NCBI GenBank assembly: GCA_015680685.1
Contig: MNCI01027478.1
Location: forward strand, 1-64,000
Reading direction: 5' to 3'
DNA: 64,000 nucleotides
Source of the DNA: Gnetum montanum
Lineage: Eukaryota; Streptophyta; Gnetopsida; Gnetales; Gnetaceae
Positions within the stretch are counted from its first letter, which is position 1. Each line of letters opens with the position of its first letter. A program made the translations under genes and the position numbers. Positions 23,420 to 35,218 of this stretch are shown here, piece after piece. Below the pieces are notes generated by a model. That model saw only the letters and a program-made list of their open reading frames with translations, had not been told where the DNA came from and ran no database searches.

Positions 23420-24436
23420 TGATGAGCGACAAGGTATCCCCTACACCCAACCATATGAATCGCAAGTGTTCATGCACAATCTAGTCAAATCCTATGGATG
23501 AGACTAGTTGTGGCATCTAGATCGTTATGCCTTGATCGTAGTTCAATGTCTTCCCACTTGGACTAGTGGTAGCTTTGTCACGTATGGTTTAGTCCAAAGT
23601 GAGGCATATGATTCTTGATGTTGTTGTAGCCTTATGCTACTCTTAACAATGATAAAGAAATCAATTATTTAAACTAATTAACAATAGAAAGTAATGTCTA
23701 AACTAGCCTATGGGCAATGAGTGTCGGTTCCTAGCTTACCACACACATCTTGAACCCATGTATCCACTACTAGAATTACCAAGCACTATGCTACTGGGTG
23801 AACTAAGTAATAACGCTACTAGGATTACTAAGCAAATATGTGTTTATGCTCGAAATTGGTTACGTTCATTTTGCCAATTTATGAACATGCATGGAAACGT
23901 AAATATTAACTAAGTACATGGAATATAAATTGCATTAAAAGTAAATTTAATATAAGTCAAAGTGCTAAAATGAATAAGAATCAATCTCGATCTTATTGCC
24001 ATTCATGGAATGTGTCCAAGTACATTTCCACTCGAATAAGACATCATAGAATTGACTCAGATCCACACTATGGGCACTCTCATTGACTATTCTCTAAGAT
24101 TATGGAATAAAACTACAAGAGTTAGGTTACTCTCTTGACAAAAGAATTGCATAAACATGGCTAAGAGCACGTATTTATAGATTTTATTGCTAGGCTACAT
24201 CGACAGGGCCTTATCGATGTAACTGACCACATCGATGAGGCCTCGTTCATGTAGCCTTGTTGTTGGAGCCCTTGACATTAGAGTCTTGTTGTTGGAGCCT
24301 TAACATCATAGCCTTGTTGTTAGAGTCTTGACATTGGAGCCTTGTTGTCGAAGCCTTGACATTAGAGCCTTGTTGTCATAGCCTAACCAAAAAGTTGACT
24401 TTTTATCAGATAACCCAACCAACTGATGACTCATCA
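23420..24436 (-). mobile_element. LTR 6, complete 5' LTR of element B
   Basis: It runs from tgatgagcg to gactcatca, 1017 bp. On the minus strand: U3 with a ~21-bp minisatellite (variants of ttgttgtcggagccttgacat, 24240-24385), TATA box (TATAAATACGTGC near 24170), R, AATAAG(A/C)-type signal near 23990, and U5 with the triple repeat at 23765-23840. It is the most complete LTR of this family here. Confidence 0.88.
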
Positions 24437-25660
24437 CTACCTTACCATATCACTGGAAAGACATGTTACCCATACCTTAAGGTAGTTCTTTGGTAAGGTT
24501 GACACAACTAAAAATAAAATACATGCAAAAAATAAATTTCTAGGGGTCCCACTAGAAAGACATGTTACTTATGCCTGAAGGTATGCGACTTCTCAGAAAT
24601 TTCAAAAAATAAAAGGTGTAATGAATAAACTCCTCTCTTGGACAAAACACCAAGTGATGATACTCCTGGTAATGGTGATAGTCTTAAAATTATGAATATT
24701 AGAGGTGAAATAATGTGATGTCACTAGATGTGGTTTTAACTTGGTTTGAATCTTGGACAGAACAACTAATGATTGCTTTAATAGCTAATAAAACATAATA
24801 ATTCATTATGCCTATGGTAAGATACCTCATGTCTTGATTCTCTGCAATCCTTTCCATGATTGATCTCACCTAACTATATATTTAATTATTTGTGGTTTTG
24901 TATAACATAGAGTAATTTTCCTAACATGATGATATTAATATGTGTGTTTTCCTAAAATGGTTTGCATTACATTCAACTCATTGAGTGAGGACACTTTTAG
25001 GCATGGTTATACAAGGGAATCAAGGGATGAAGCTTGCTTTGGAAAGGATCCACTTGTATAACTATTGTATCTTATACTTAGTAAGAAATACCACATCATC
25101 TTGTGCCTTTTGAAGCATTTAACAACTTAATAAATCCTTCCCTTAACAATTTATAATTTGTTCAATAATAAAGCTTCATTACCCATCTCTTATCCATCCA
25201 AAACACTTAATAAACTTTCATAGCTCAAGATTCCTTATTTATGAACTTTAGACAACTATTTTTCACAACCAGAGCATCATGTCTACTCCAAACCCTCTAG
25301 GAATGATTACTATCTTCATATTCGTTAGTTTGATTCATTTTTTCCACTAAAAATTAAACATGAAAATTGAAAGTTTTTATGGTGATGTCACTAATACGAT
25401 GTATGAGGCCCTCATACATCATTGATTTGATGTTGTACCAATGATGTAGCATGGAAAAAATCCTATATATAGTGGTGGGGAGTTAGAAAAATTTTTCACT
25501 TGCATCATTTGACACAAGAGGAGTTTTTGATTTTTCTTCTTTTGAGCTTTGATCTCCTACCTTCCACAAGCTATAACTTGCATCCTATAGCTCTGATTTT
25601 CATGATTTGCAAACCTATTTGATTTAAGAGTGTTCATCTTAGTCATGGGGGATGATATCA
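24437..25660 (+). mobile_element. inverted spacer fragment of the same gypsy family
   Basis: Landmarks of the element A/B spacer recur on the plus strand: gaaagacatgttaccc at 24472 and again near 24556, ggaaaggatccactt near 25040, and AGTCATGGGGGATGAT (internal PPT-like) at 25638-25653. Spacing from the first to the last is similar to element A. No frame is recognised. A TATA-like cctatatatagtgg lies at 25470. Confidence 0.5.
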
Positions 25661-26283
25661 AGGAAAATTTGAGCCAGATTTTCAAAAAATTTCCTAACTC
25701 AAAAGGATAGTTTAAAAGTGTATGTAAGATAGAACACAAATAAACTTAGTGAATTTAAGCCAAATAAGTCTAATAAACTCCTAATAACCAATTCCAAATA
25801 ATCTTAAGGTACTATGAGCCAAAGAAATAATAAGTGAGAGGTTAAAAACATTAAAGACATAACATTCAAAGTGTTTCTTTTTGGAATTTTCTCTAACTCT
25901 CCAATCATAGTAAAGTAAGCACTTGATCTAACAAAAGGAATGAGTAAGGAAAAGACTTATACAAAATAATATGAACATTTTAAAGATCTTTAACCCTTAT
26001 TGATTAAAGATGGCAACAAAAAGAATACAAAAAGGAGGACCCTCACAATGGGGAATCAAAAGACCAAGAGGCTAAGGGAGAGGCCACACTAGAGAACAAA
26101 CTCCACCACCAAAACATCATATCTACTAAAAATTTAAATTCATTGGAGAAGTATCATATCTACTAAAAAAATCAAAATTGCTAAAGAAACATCATATCCA
26201 TTGAAAAAACATAAGATCCACTATCAAAACCTAAAGAGTGACTAAAATATGGGGAAATATATTTAACATAATAGTTTAGAAGA
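25661..26283. other. unassigned spacer
   Basis: I see no supported feature. An ATG at 26009 opens a short Lys/Arg-rich frame that loosely resembles the start of element A's third ORF, and it sits downstream of the inverted internal PPT. This is too weak to call. Confidence 0.4.
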
Positions 26284-26376
26284 ATTATAGGGAAATATAA
26301 TAATACCTCAAGTATGACTCGAACTGGAAACCATTTTACTAATAAGATGTTAGCTATTTGAGCTACCTATAATTGG
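26284..26376 (-). mobile_element. tRNA-derived SINE-like segment, copy 1
   Basis: On the minus strand, GGTAGCTCAAATAGCTAAC gives a box A-like start and CCAGTTCGAGTC a box B (consensus GGTTCGANNC), spaced about as in a tRNA gene. The body CTTGAGGTATTATTATATTT is shared with the segment near 29060. The cloverleaf stems do not pair well, so a pol III-driven SINE is more likely than a working tRNA. Confidence 0.5.
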
Positions 26377-26441
26377 TTATATCTTAATAGCTAGCCCATC
26401 ATAAATGAAATATAGGCAGGAAGATAATTATAATGTGTTAG

Positions 26442-27155
26442 TGATGAGTGGCGAGGTACCCCTACACCCAACTATACGAATCACAAGCGTTCACATGCGA
26501 TCCAGTCAAATTTTGTAGACCTTATGTTCCTATGTACAATGGATTTGGGATGTGAAATCTAATTGTGATGATCGTTGTATTCCCAACTACACTTGTGGAG
26601 CTTAGTTGTATGGTTAAGTGTAATTCAGGCACATGATTTTTATTATTTTATATTTTATTCACCTACGATTAATAACAAGTTGAAACTAAATTTATGAACC
26701 AATTTAACTAATATAATTGCTAATTAATGACTAACTATCCTAACATAAGTATATGGTCCCACTTTCCGTGCACATCCTAAACACGTATAATGTTGCTGGG
26801 TTACCAAACGTTAAGCGTTGCTGGGATTACCAAGCATCATGTGCATGCTCGAAGTGGTCATACTTATGTGCTTAATTAATTCTTATTTAATCTAGCTAGC
26901 TAAATTTAGCTTAGTTACTTGGAAGCATTAAAAGAAATTACACAAAATATTAAATGCATGAATAAAATATTTAAGCTAGCCAAGGTGCTGCAAGGTTTAA
27001 TCGGAAAGCTCATCTTTATTGCCACACATATTATCATGCTTAAGTACAATAGTGCTCAAATAGAGATTTGTACACTCAATGACTCATTATGTGGTCACTT
27101 TGGAAAATATTCTAACTTTGGTAAAAAGAAACTAAAGAGCTCTGCTATGCTATGA
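26442..27155 (-). mobile_element. LTR 7, minus orientation, U3 missing
   Basis: It starts tgatgagtggcgaggtaccc and contains the U5 triple repeat (26790-26845, one unit reduced) and the R region to about ggaaaatattctaac (27105). It fades after about 27155 without a TATA box or a TGATGAG end on the other side, and no PBS precedes it. It is a truncated copy. Confidence 0.7.
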
Positions 27156-27620
27156 CAAAATCTATTGCCCAAACCTTATGCCGAAGTGCGATATTCTAAC
27201 TTTGGAATTCTCACTACCTCTATGATGTTTAGCATGCTTTAGGTAGTGAGCAAAGTCTCATCAAGGCCATGATTTTGGTGCGTCAATGCCCTCTGCTACC
27301 CCTTCATTCATGGTGATGGGCCTCTCTTAAATTTCCATTTCCTAGGTCTTGACTTGTCCAGTAGTCCCTACGATCATATTGGTCCTGTCGAGCACCTCCA
27401 TCATGATCGCATCCCTTGCAATTGCATGGCTAGGTTGTGGTTAGATGAAAACCTTGAATTTTGTAGAATGTAGGGTTTGGAATTTTAAAAAAATTAATCT
27501 TTGATGTTATCAAAAATATTTGAATAATCTTTGATGATGTATTGAAAAAATTAATTTGAATTTGAGTTGGAACTAAATTGTATAACATTGATGATGGTTG
27601 ATCTTCCAATTGAATGCTAA
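27156..27620. other. unassigned, element-like sequence
   Basis: The minus strand between 27440 and 27250 reads open for short stretches (IARDAIMMEVLDRTNM) with a coiled look like element A's third ORF, but no match can be shown. Nothing else is seen. Confidence 0.3.
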
Positions 27621-27808
27621 AATTGTTCTGAAATTAAGTTAGTCAAAATGCTTTGATGATGTTTTTTAGTCAAAATTATTCTAAAATTAAGTTAGTCAAA
27701 ATTGTTCTGAAATTAAGTTAGTTGAAATGCTTTGATTATGTTTTTTAGTCAAAATTATTCTAAAATTAAGTTAGTCAAAATTGTTCTGAAATTAAGTTAG
27801 TCAAAAAT
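27621..27808. repeat. 79-bp tandem repeat, 2.4 copies
   Basis: The unit starting attgttctgaaattaagtta recurs at 27622, 27701 and 27780. Each unit itself contains a second, diverged half (ttattctaaaattaagttag), so it arose from an older ~36-43 bp repeat. Confidence 0.85.
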
Positions 27809-29035
27809 GATTTCCTTGGAATTGTTATTCTAAGCTTAGCAACCTTGGAATCATTTGGCTTACTTTTAATAGTTATTGTTGTGTATGTTTCCAACATGGT
27901 ACTTGGAAATAAGATTGGTGACCTCTAGGTATTTGTGGTTAAGGGGGTTTAGCTAGATTAGGCTCATCGGGTAGTTGAGTGGTCCTTTCCTCTCTACTGA
28001 TTTGATTGTTAAGGCCTAAGATCCTTTGAGATTCAACATCTTCATCACAACAAGAATGATAGAAATCATGAAATCCAAGGATGACATATAAAAAAATTAT
28101 GATAGTTGAGATTCTACCACATGTGAGCAAGTAAATAGCAAATAATTTTTTTAAAAATGTTTTACTTAGTCACATGTCTTTTCTCCATGACTAAGGAGCA
28201 AGACATAGTTTAGACAAATAAAATAAGCATTACTACAAGTAATAAAGGTACATCGACAAAATATACCATGAAATTGAACTTTAAATGTTGGTTGGTAGTG
28301 CAAAATGATCAGTAAGCCTTTTGTGATGACCTTATAAATTTATTTAATGTAAATCATGAATTTACATAGAATTTATTACATATTTTTCATTCAATTTCTT
28401 AATGGATTGTTGCATAGTCATGAATTTCTAAATTTTTTTAAAAAATTAGCTATATATTTTTCTATCAATTAAAATAGAAATGTATAAAAAATTTTCTTGA
28501 GAAATTTTAGATCAAGTTTTTATTACATCAATATGCACATATGTATTCATAGACCTTCTAGGTCTACTGTATAGAAGAAATGTACATGCTATGAGCTTTG
28601 AAAATATCCTTAAGAAAATTATGAAGTATTTTTGGCAAGGTTTGGAATAAATCATCTAAATGTTTCAACTCTTAGATGATGAGATTCCATTCATGCTCTG
28701 CGAGTTGTACATTAGAAATTATGAGAAATATAAAATAAATCATTTTCCTTCAAATTAAAGCCTTTCCTGATACTATTGAAACAAAGATGTTTTTTTCATT
28801 CTACATTTTCTAAGGTCTTTGTTTGTTTTATAATTTTAAAAAACTTCTTCAAATCAAAATAAAGAATGTACTCTTGAGTATTCCATTTATTAAGCCATAA
28901 AACTCTCTTATGAAACCATCCTTTATCTTAGATTTTCATTATTACTTTTGAAAAGTATTTATCTAATGAAAATTTAGAGAAATTTTCTTATTATTTGCCA
29001 AACTAAGATCCCATACAACATAGCCATAAAAATAA
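27809..29035. other. AT-rich spacer without recognised genes
   Basis: No coding or RNA feature is supported. A weak copy of the internal PPT region (ttctccatgactaaggagc, near 28172) suggests old gypsy spacer sequence. Confidence 0.4.
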
Positions 29036-29130
29036 TTGTAGAGGAATATAACAATGCCTCAAGTGTAACTTGAACAAGTAACCTCTTACCTAACAAAATA
29101 ATGACTTGATAGAATTGCTTTTAAACATCT
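29036..29130 (-). mobile_element. SINE-like segment, copy 2 (box A decayed)
   Basis: On the minus strand TTGTTCAAGTTACACTTGAG and GCATTGTTATATTCCTC match copy 1 at 26284-26376 over box B and the 3' body. Box A is barely recognisable. Two related dispersed copies support a short interspersed family. Confidence 0.45.
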
Positions 29131-29169
29131 CAAACTAGAATATAATATTGTTTACAAATTTTTTCTAAC

Positions 29170-29961
29170 TGTTGGACTATGCTCTCCCCTAGTCTAGAGC
29201 ATAGTCAACCAGAATAGTCTCCAGTAGCCTCCACAATGTAGCACTAGTACTTAGCTTAGCTCCAACTCACCTTCGGCAAGCGTAGTTAGCAAAATTCATC
29301 TTTTTAGTATCACCTTTTGTCCCTAAAATTGTAACTATGCTTGACCCCATGCAAGACAATAGAGAGCATAGTCTTCAAAATTTTAATTTTTCATGCAGTC
29401 TTCTCAGCACACACACATGCAGTTGGTAGCATAGTCACAATCTTGTAGTCTTGCAAAGTCTGGCAGAGCACAACAGGGCACAACACCACCTGGCCTAGTG
29501 GAGAACATAGTTGGGTAACAACATAGTCCCAAACATTCCCTCTACCACATGGTAGCCATCTTGCATTTTGCATTAAACTTAACCCTATAAATACCCCTGC
29601 CCTTAGCTTTGTCAGGGTTGGCAAAAATATAGGTTGGCAAAAAATTAAAGCATTGGAAAATTTGAGAGATGGCTTACTCTTAGCATTCACAAACCCAAAG
29701 AGTGCTCAATAGAGAACCAAGGCATATCAACAAAGTTGTAGACCATTGCAACCCACCACAGTCCTCTAGAACACCACAGCTGACGATACACCACGACAAC
29801 CAACTAGGTAGGCACAAACACCTTGGTAGAATGCCAGTCTTTGTGGCTAGACACCCCTGAGACTATGACTATGCTATCCACTATGCCTATTGTACATCGT
29901 GTACCTTCTAACCCCTTTTGGTGTTAACTACGCTCAACCCCATTTGGGGTGGTGTTATGCT

Positions 29962-29995
<34 letters not shown>

Positions 29996-30347
29996 TATGT
30001 TTTTAGCATTTCATTTGCATTTTTCATTATTTTATCACATAGCCATGCCTACAACTACACTTGGGTAGTGGTCCTTGCATGTTGACACCCTCATTTTTGC
30101 TAAAAAACTTGACTACGCTTAACATCGTTAGCATTGTTGACACCATTTGCATGATTAGCACCATTTCGTATTAGCATCACAACTAACCACGCTACACCCC
30201 AGTTGTGTTTAGTAAGTCCTTGTTTGATCAACAAGACCATTCAGAGCACCTTGTCTCTGTTCTCAGTAGGCTCTTGCGTAGACACAAGGTTAGGCTATGT
30301 GCCTATGAACCTAAGTGTTCTAGCCATTGACATTTTTGGTCGCTATA
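29170..30347 (+). repeat. 5' LTR of element C
   Basis: It starts tgttggactatgctctcccc and ends ggtcgctata. TATA box in ccctataaatacccctg at about 29584. A (TC)n run lies at 29961-29991. It aligns to 45122-46063 over its whole length, including gcttagcc... 'caagaccattca' and 'cctatgaacct'. The left end could be internal, because the 3' LTR has two tandem versions of the start motif. Confidence 0.85.
29961..29992 (+). repeat. (TC)n microsatellite inside the 5' LTR
   Basis: About 15 TC units here, against about 5 at 45697-45710 in the 3' LTR. The two LTRs were identical at insertion, so the length difference arose in place. Confidence 0.9.
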
Positions 30348-30737
30348 GTTTCTGGAGCTAAAAGGAGCGCCAGAACCATTTTATTTTTTAGACTCCATTA
30401 GTGGTTGTCTTACACGCTCTCTACATTACTATTGCTGGATTCATGCTGGTGTAGACTGTAACACCCCTGTGGACCTGTTGCATGCATTGCAGTAGCTAGA
30501 TCTTAGACCAGCGTAGGCATTATCTACTAACTGATTAGTGTGGACTGGACCGCATCATCGATTCCCTTGGAACCATGCGTAGTAACCCCAGAGCACACAT
30601 TCCCATGGTTAGCCAAATTCTTGATGTTATTAATAAAAGCATAGTTAACTCTCAACATAGATAGTGTAGTTACCAAAGTTAGCCATTTTCGTAATCAGTA
30701 ACTCTTGTCCTCCCCTCTTGTAACTTTATCTACATTT

Positions 30738-31110
30738 ATGAATTCTGAACAGCCTTCAACGTCAATCCCAAGCACACTTATTGTCTTGCCCATCCAAAAA
30801 GAGACCAATATTGACAACCCTGGGAATCCTGTAATGACAAAGCTAAGGTAATTCCTTAGGCTATGTGCTCAAGACCTAGAGTACACTGTGCTAAGTGATA
30901 AACAATACATCTTCATTTGTGTAAAGATTCAAGAAGGGTTGTTCATAGACCACTTAAACGTGGAGGAAAAACTAGGCTACAAACTAATTCATTGGAATGG
31001 ACGGGAGTACATCCCCTCCTCACTTAACATCATCCCACCCATAGAGCCTTACTATTGGATGTTAGCCCAACTCATCCAAACAAGTCGGTGCGAAGTAGGG
31101 ATAGAGTAAA
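30738..31110 (+). pseudogene. element C leader ORF upstream of gag
   Basis: The ATG at 30738 (MNSEQPSTSIPSTLIV) starts a frame to 31110 with one stop (LR-stop-FLR) at about 30849. It encodes ELGYK-like and PPIEPYYWMLAQLIQT segments without a recognised domain. It may be the N-terminal part of gag or a separate first ORF as in Ogre elements. Confidence 0.5.
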
Positions 31111-31679
31111 GAACCCTTATAGGAAGAGAAGAATGAGTTCAAAGCTCACTCCAAGCATGAGGGCTTCTTTCATATCGTCTTCTAGCAAGCAACCCCTGGA
31201 CTGGCTCTTCAGCAGTCATGTTCACCCATTCTCTTTGAAACAGTCATAGCACGAGCATCACCTTCTAGGTCAATGCTCGTTATAGAAATGCACTAGACAC
31301 ATCCTAATGCGCTAGCTACTTTTAGGTTGTCCTTTGTGGCATCACTGCCACCTGTTCAATCATCGCTACCTAGTGCAACCACATCAACTCAACCACACTT
31401 CCATGTAGGGCCCATCTCTAGGCTTCATGTGACTTAGGCATCCTACATCTTACCTATCTCATCAGTGTCCCTAGTGTCGACCCAACCCACGTATGCATCA
31501 CATGCCTCAATCATTATCCTTGTAGCATGGCTCACACATCAAGCCCATTCAGTGATTCTACAACTCACAACAAGGCCATGGACCACACAGTTAGTCCAAA
31601 AACAAGTCGTGCAACTAACACAACTAGCTAGAACATCTCATAACATAGACCAGGCATTCTAGATGATTCAAAGCTTGAC

Positions 31680-32760
31680 AAAAGAGGTGAAGTGACACAA
31701 GGCCAACTCCTTCGAAATTGTCAAAGTCTTGCACTTTTACTAGGATGACCCTATGAATCCTGTGGTTCCATCGCTAACTCTTTTGGTTAGGGTCCCACTG
31801 CCTCAATTCACAAAATACAATAGTCAGGGGGACCCCAAGGCACATCTAGTTACATTTAGGTCGAAGTGTTTGCTATTGCAAGCATTGTCGCATGTCATTA
31901 TACATGTGTTTGCCATGTCACTCACTAGTAAGGTACTAGAATGGTACCACACATTACCCAGAAGCTCTATATCCTCTTTGGAAATCACCATGGACCAACT
32001 GATGCAAATTAAGTAGGGTCACCTAGAGCTCGTATAAAAATTCATCCAATGCTAGAGCACTTCATTAACCAAAATACGAGAGCCAATAGTTGAAACATAC
32101 CTCCTAGCCATATTTAAGGATGCAGTTAATGACTTCATAAAGTTAAAACTATACTACTTGGATCCATAGTCTCTAAGCCAAGCTTTTGCGTAGACCAAGA
32201 GCATACATGATGTGACAAAGGCTAGTAAGGACCCAGCCTACATGGCATACAAAAACTTGCATGCAAGAAAGGAAAAAGATAAGGAGAAGTAAAATGCAAC
32301 AGTGGCGACTGTGGCTGAAGCGGCCAAAATAACTAGACCAAGGCCAACAATTGGGCAACCTAGGGCTCAAGCCAATAACAAAGCTACCAACCCTAGCACT
32401 ATAGTAACCAACCAACCCATGTCACCAGCGGCCACATTGCATGTTGCTCTAAGGCCTAACTTTGAGCACAAGGATTGCTCCAAGTGTACCTCACTACCAT
32501 TAAAACCTTTAGAACTATTGGACCAGCTACTGAAGGCTGGATGTATCTAGTACAAGAAAATGTCCAAAGATGCTCACAAAAGACATGATAGATATTGCAA
32601 GCTATTAAGGAATCCCATGTCAACAACACCAAATGAGCCCTCAGTCCCGAAACACTTTAGACTGGATTGGTTCTGCCACTACCACCCGTTGCCTGATCAT
32701 GACACCAATTTTTGCATAGCCGTGTAGGATAATCTCTAAAGAATAAATGATAGAGTTGAG
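31680..32760 (+). pseudogene. gag of element C
   Basis: The retrotransposon Gag core is clear: VPLPQFTKYNSQGDPKAHL at about 31793, then CLLLQALSH, FAMSLTSKVLEWYHTLP and SSLEITMDQLMQIK to 32016. Downstream, the nucleocapsid-like segment FRLDWFCHYHPLPDHDTNFC near 32650-32720 has the Cys/His spacing of Tat zinc motifs (CxxH...HxxxxC). Stops and frame changes make it non-coding. Gag builds the particle that packages element RNA. Confidence 0.8.
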
Positions 32761-33599
32761 TTGGTACTTGATGCTGCTAACCTAGTAAAACCTCATAAAA
32801 AATCTATGAGGGTATACAAGAATCCTCTAAATGCAAATGATGTCGACTATGTCATAAACACTATGAGTGTTGATGACAACTTAGAATTAGTGCAACGGCC
32901 ATTTGTGGTTCTTATGTCCTCTGGTAGCGTAAGAGTCCCCTCGACCCCTACAGGTTCGAGGCTCCCTTTTATTGTTATAGTGCTAATTCAAGCACCTATA
33001 ATGCCCTTCATGGTTAGGGTCCCATAACCTATCACAACGATAACTGTTTAGTCATCCTTTATCATCAGGGTACCACAACATGCTAGCTCCTCACCTACTT
33101 GAAGCTTAGTAGTGGGCAACACATCGGTCCCTTCCCATCCAAGAGCTGACTCTGTTGGCAACATGGGTAGATACCCTAGGTGGCAACACATGAGGCCCAA
33201 CAAATGTCTTGCAGACTAGATGATTAAGTAATGTCAAGACTAAGGAGTGCTAGGTCCACCAAAGTCAATACCGATATCTATGATCCCCATGGTCGAGGCA
33301 ATTGAATAGGCCACGACTAGCAAATTGCAACCAAGCACTGAGGCCCCTACATAGGCCAAGCCAACAAAGCCCAAGTCACCTCCATGAGAGATTTGTCTCT
33401 TAGGGGGTATGAAAGAAGTCAAAGCCAACAAAAATGCAACTAATGGCAAAGACTTCATGGATGCATTAGCCCAAGTTAAGTAAGCACTCAAATAGAAGAA
33501 CATAACATTAAGCTTGTATGACTTAATCATGATCTCATTTGCCCACTGCGAAGCACTAGTGTGGATGTTAACCTCCATTCTTGTCATGGAGGACATCCC

Positions 33600-34300
33600 T
33601 ACAGATGAGAATTCCATCCACATAGTGATGTTGCCTGCTACACCATAGGAATCGAGTTTCACATCCCTAGCATTTTTCGATGAAGTAATTAAGGTCAACC
33701 TTGAGAAGGATGAGATCATAACAACCCCCATGTTCGTCACCATACATATTGGGCAATGCAATATTTGGAGAGTGCATGTTGATGACAGGGTAGCAACAAA
33801 TGCTATCCCATACATCATTGTTGATACGTTAGGCCTCATGGACAAAATTAAGGCAACAAAAACCACCTACCTAAAATCTTTTAACGGATCGTACACCATC
33901 ATTAGGGGTACTATCATAATAACCTTTGTGGTAGGGGAGTAATTTTCCACCATCGCTGAATTCATTGTCGTAGAGGAAATGCCATGTTTTAACCTGATTT
34001 TGGATAGGCCATGGCTAGCCCAATTATGAGCCATTTCCTCTTTGATCCACCAAGAAATCCACCTTTCATACAAAGGTGGTGAAGTTATCATCCATGGTGA
34101 TAACATTGCCCCTTTAGCTATCAACAACATTGATACGAAATAAGGGTTAGAGGTGGAGTTCCCTAATGACATGTCCATAGTAAAGGACGTCAGTGAAATG
34201 CATGAGGCTAACGTACTAGAAAAGATAGAAGGAGTTGGTGACCTATTAAAGGATGTCCTTTGGGTAGAATTGCCCTTCAACATAGTAAGAGAGGGTCAAG
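33600..34300 (+). pseudogene. aspartic protease region of element C
   Basis: From TPMFVTIHIGQCNIWRVHVD (33725) it follows the gypsy protease fold: NAIPYIIVDTLGLMDKI in place of the usual D-x-G-S-S and following helix, SFNGSYTIIRGTIIITF, IVVEEMPCFNLILDRPWLA (33970-34015; usual YNAILGRP), then HQEIHLSYKGGEVIIHGD. The catalytic DTGSS/DxGSS triad is not visible, so activity is lost. The 208-aa open frame on the opposite strand (33866-33240) is a shadow. Confidence 0.75.
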
Positions 34301-34669
34301 GAAACTACTGAATAGTACAATCTAGGCCCTACATGTCCCCTAACCCATACCAAATTAGGAAGCAACTATGTGACTAAGGTGCCCCCTTAGCCCGACAAGC
34401 ACTAGGTGCCTACCTACCCTTCGCCTCTACACTCCATGTATTTTACCTTTCGCTTATATTACTCTTGTGTATACATTTACATTTATCTTGATTACTTAGA
34501 TTATGCATCATTTCACTTTGTTTCTACATTTATTTACTTTGTTTACACATTCATTTGCTTAGTTTGTGCACTCACTCAATTAGTTCACACTTTTATAGTT
34601 ATTCAAAAAACATCAAAATTCACAAAAATCATAAAAGCCAAAATCACAAAAAAGAGGGATAACAATATG

Positions 34670-34990
34670 CAGCCCTCCATGGCCTTAAATTGGCAACATT
34701 GTGGCCCAGAATGGCCTACAACTATTATTGCGGCCCGCCATGGCCTTAAGCTAGCAACGTTGCAACCCAAATTGGCCTTAAACTAGTAATATCGTGGCTC
34801 AAAACAACCTTAAACTATCATCATGGCATGGAATGTTGTTAAACTAGCAATACCTAGCTCAAAATGGCCTTAAACTAGTAGCCTTAGCCTTCTACGGCCT
34901 TAAAATTTGTAGCACATGGCTTGAAATGGTCAAAAACTAGCATCGGCCCTCACACTATGGCCTTAAACTAGCATGGGACCCACAATGTCC
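34670..34990 (+). repeat. degenerate ~30-40 bp repeats after protease
   Basis: Phrases of the type 'ggccttaaactagcaac' recur seven or more times with varying spacers. A similar but differently worded array ('gatgctaaactagcatag') follows integrase at 43430-43815. The shared core is 'ttaaactagc'. Confidence 0.75.
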
Positions 34991-35218
34991 TTGTCACGCT
35001 ATAATTACAGAACCCTAAATTAGCATCTTAATTCATCACATTACAAGCATAGCATGTGCATAGAAAATGACCATAGAGGAATAAAACTTTTCACATTACA
35101 CATAACAAATAAGCATTCATCAAATGTAATATGCATAGCAGTACATGGCATGAATAGAATTGAAGGAAAAAATTTAGTAAAAATGCCTAGCGGGGGAGGG
35201 GGGTACATTTGGTTATGC

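Larger units (their letters stand above)
18003..24436 (-). mobile_element. element B: gag-only (non-autonomous) gypsy derivative
   Basis: In minus-strand order: LTR 6 (23420-24436), PBS (23392-23418), one long gag-type ORF (23294 to ~20850), a spacer with internal PPT (19048) and T-rich tract, 3' PPT (18323-18332), truncated LTR 5. No RT, RNase H, integrase or third-ORF motifs are seen in the ~5-kb interior. Layout matches terminal-repeat retrotransposons with a gag domain (TR-GAG), which depend on a relative for enzymes. Element A is such a relative by LTR, PPT and spacer similarity. Confidence 0.7.

Noticed and set aside
26284-26376. Functional tRNA gene
   Set aside because: Boxes A and B are recognisable but acceptor and anticodon stems do not pair convincingly.
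33240-33866. 208-codon open frame on the minus strand
   Set aside because: It lies opposite the protease region of element C, has no domain-like pattern, and its length follows from codon bias of the sense strand.
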